A stretch of 64,000 bases of DNA. Source: Borrelia hispanica CRI. GTDB taxonomy: Bacteria; Spirochaetota; Spirochaetia; Borreliales; Borreliaceae. The stretch spans positions 248,001-312,000 of the forward strand of contig NZ_AYOU01000121.1 in the NCBI RefSeq assembly GCF_000500065.1, in the 5' to 3' direction. This document shows, one piece after another, positions 62,762 through 64,000 of the stretch (the first letter of the stretch is position 1; each line of letters starts with the position of its first letter). The translations under genes and the position numbers were made by a program. The notes under the pieces were generated by a model, which saw only the letters and a list, made by a program, of their open reading frames with translations, was not told where the DNA came from and did not search any database.

Positions 62762-64000
62762 ATGCATAGAAAAATTTTTATTGTCATTATGTTAATTTTT
62801 TCATGCAACACAATAAGAGATATAGATGACAAACAAATTTATTATGTTCCATCTGAAAGTATAAGTAAGCATATTGAGGACAATAATTTTGAATTTGCTC
62901 TTTCAAGTTATTATAATCTAAAAAATAATGGTTTTGAAATGGAGCAGAGTATTTTGGATTTAAGAGATAAAGCTTTATCTGGAATTCAAAATGAATATTT
63001 AAATTTTTGCAAATCTAAAGATTATGAGAGAGCATTATTTAAGCTTGAAACTTTAAATTTGTTTGGTATTATGCTTAATGAAAGCAAAGAACAATTAATT
63101 TTAAAACATCTTGAGAGTTTGAGGCACAAGGATCCCATGCTTGCAAGTTTTTTTGCAAAATATTATTTGTTTGATAATAATTTTGATTTTTTGCGAAATT
63201 TTGTTATTCATGAGAAATCTCCTTCAAAAAATGTTTTGCTCGACACATCTGTGTTAACAGTTTGGGTAGATATGGGCACTAAGATTTTAAATGGTAATAG
63301 AGTACCAAATATTGCTCTAGGGTCTTCTTTTGTTATTGATAATCTTAAGGGATATGCTTTGACCAATTATCATGTAATTAGTTCTCAGGTTAATAGTGAT
63401 TATAATGGAGTTTCCAATCTTTATGTTAAACTTCCAAGAGGCAAGGGTGAAAAGCTTCCAGCAGAAGTTATTTCTTATTCAAAGGAGATGGATCTTGCAT
63501 TAATTAAGGTTTCTTTTAAATTAGAGCATCAATTTAATTTGGATTATTCTTCAAATATTAATATTGGAGACAGGATTTATGCTATGGGTTCTCCTTTGGG
63601 ATTTGAGAAGACTATTACTTCAGGAATAATTTCTGGTAAGAATAGAAACCTGTTGTCTGTGGGTGATTCTTATCAAATTGATGCTGCCATTAATCAGGGA
63701 AATTCTGGTGGACCTGTCATCAATGAGAATGGAGGTTTTGTTGGCCTTACATTTGCTGGATTTGTATATTCTCAAGGTCTTAATTTTGTAATACCTTCAA
63801 AATGGGTTTTAAAGGTATTGCCCTTTATGTATAGAGGTGGTGTTTTAAAAAATAATTGGTTAGGTTTTACTTTTTCAGAAAGTTTAAATAATTTGGAAAT
63901 ATCATATGTAGTTCCTAATTCGCCCGCAGATATTGGTGGACTTAGAAGTGGAGATTCTATTTTAAGTGTTAATTCTTTGAAATTTGATAGTTTAAGAGAA
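62762..64000 (+). CDS. HtrA-like serine protease lipoprotein, 3' end cut by window
   Basis: Partial gene, 413 codons to the window end. A short signal peptide, MHRKIFIVIMLIFSC, ends in a lipobox, so the protein should be a lipoprotein. About 165 helical residues follow, then a trypsin-like domain. Its triad is complete: histidine in YALTNYHVISS, aspartate in KEMDLALIKVS and serine in NQGNSGGPVIN. A PDZ domain begins near the window end (EISYVVPNSPADIGGLRSGD). It is distinct from the better known Borrelia HtrA, which is encoded elsewhere and lacks this helical N-domain as far as I recall. Ribosome site weak; a TTG at 62759 is also in frame. Confidence 0.85.
   Translation, partial: MHRKIFIVIMLIFSCNTIRDIDDKQIYYVPSESISKHIEDNNFEFALSSYYNLKNNGFEMEQSILDLRDKALSGIQNEYLNFCKSKDYERALFKLETLNLFGIMLNESKEQLILKHLESLRHKDPMLASFFAKYYLFDNNFDFLRNFVIHEKSPSKNVLLDTSVLTVWVDMGTKILNGNRVPNIALGSSFVIDNLKGYALTNYHVISSQVNSDYNGVSNLYVKLPRGKGEKLPAEVISYSKEMDLALIKVSFKLEHQFNLDYSSNINIGDRIYAMGSPLGFEKTITSGIISGKNRNLLSVGDSYQIDAAINQGNSGGPVINENGGFVGLTFAGFVYSQGLNFVIPSKWVLKVLPFMYRGGVLKNNWLGFTFSESLNNLEISYVVPNSPADIGGLRSGDSILSVNSLKFDSLRE

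Noticed and set aside
1-64000. CRISPR array, transposon, prophage or integron
   Set aside because: No regularly spaced repeats, transposase-like proteins, terminal inverted repeats or phage structural genes were seen; gene order is typical Borrelia core chromosome.

Overview
The window is a stretch of a Borrelia main chromosome. The evidence is very low G+C, spirochaete-specific genes (p83/100 antigen, PlzA, Hk2/Rrp2, a short RpoS) and a gene order that matches, from memory, B. burgdorferi B31 about BB0730 to BB0791. The protein sequences look diverged from Lyme-group Borrelia, so a relapsing-fever or related species is more likely, but I do not assign a species. The + strand is rich in T and G along its whole length, also under minus-strand genes, which suggests it is the leading strand. 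I see no CRISPR array, insertion sequence, prophage or plasmid-type lipoprotein array; this is conserved core chromosome.

Layout. 1-4776 (minus): pgi (3' end cut by the window), a short ParB-like protein and a class A penicillin-binding protein. 5267-7151 (plus): the c-di-GMP receptor plzA and a TPR protein. 7159-11134: Sua5, an RlpA/SPOR protein and a DinG-type helicase. 11407-17972: dus, valS, a free-standing MnmD methyltransferase, groES without groEL, and a YbiT-type ABC-F ATPase. 17995-22056: a PQQ-propeller protein and p83/100. 22138-22292: tRNA-Arg and tRNA-Pro. 22397-27567: nth, two oligopeptide-type permeases, a DivIC-like protein and two unknowns. 27530-32687 (minus): rnz and a GldA-GldF-GldG-DUF4340 ABC system. 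32993-37880: an MnmC-type FAD oxidoreductase, clpP2, a lipoprotein, tRNA-Leu, a DUF368 lipid-carrier transporter, a MazG-like protein and a LysM/M23 protein. 38096-43237 (minus): the tight operon murG-cvpA-holB-hk2-rrp2. 43367-50771 (minus): pdxK, tsaD, a polysaccharide deacetylase, rpoS and the flagellar genes flgF-flgG-flgA-flgI-flgJ. 51043-64000 (plus): a DUF2147 protein, apt, rplU-prp-rpmA-obg, nadD, an LCP-type protein, rsfS, spoVG, tRNA-Gln, ctc, pth, tilS, ftsH, an unknown exported protein and a lipoprotein HtrA-like protease cut by the window end.

How the parts connect. The window carries the kinase (Hk2), the enhancer-binding activator (Rrp2) and the target (rpoS with a well-formed sigma-54 promoter) of the host-adaptation cascade, plus the c-di-GMP effector PlzA. 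It has several tRNA-modification enzymes (Sua5 and TsaD for t6A, MnmD plus an MnmC-like oxidase, TilS, Dus) and several envelope genes (PBP, MurG, DUF368, RlpA, M23, LCP-like). The most noteworthy oddities are an endonuclease III that has lost the fourth iron-sulfur cysteine while the DinG helicase keeps all four, an ABC-F protein with one dead ATP site, a Prp protease whose substrate L27 has no leader to cleave, an apparently split MnmC, a perfect 145-bp repeat in p83/100, and several unexplained dyad sequences in promoter regions.
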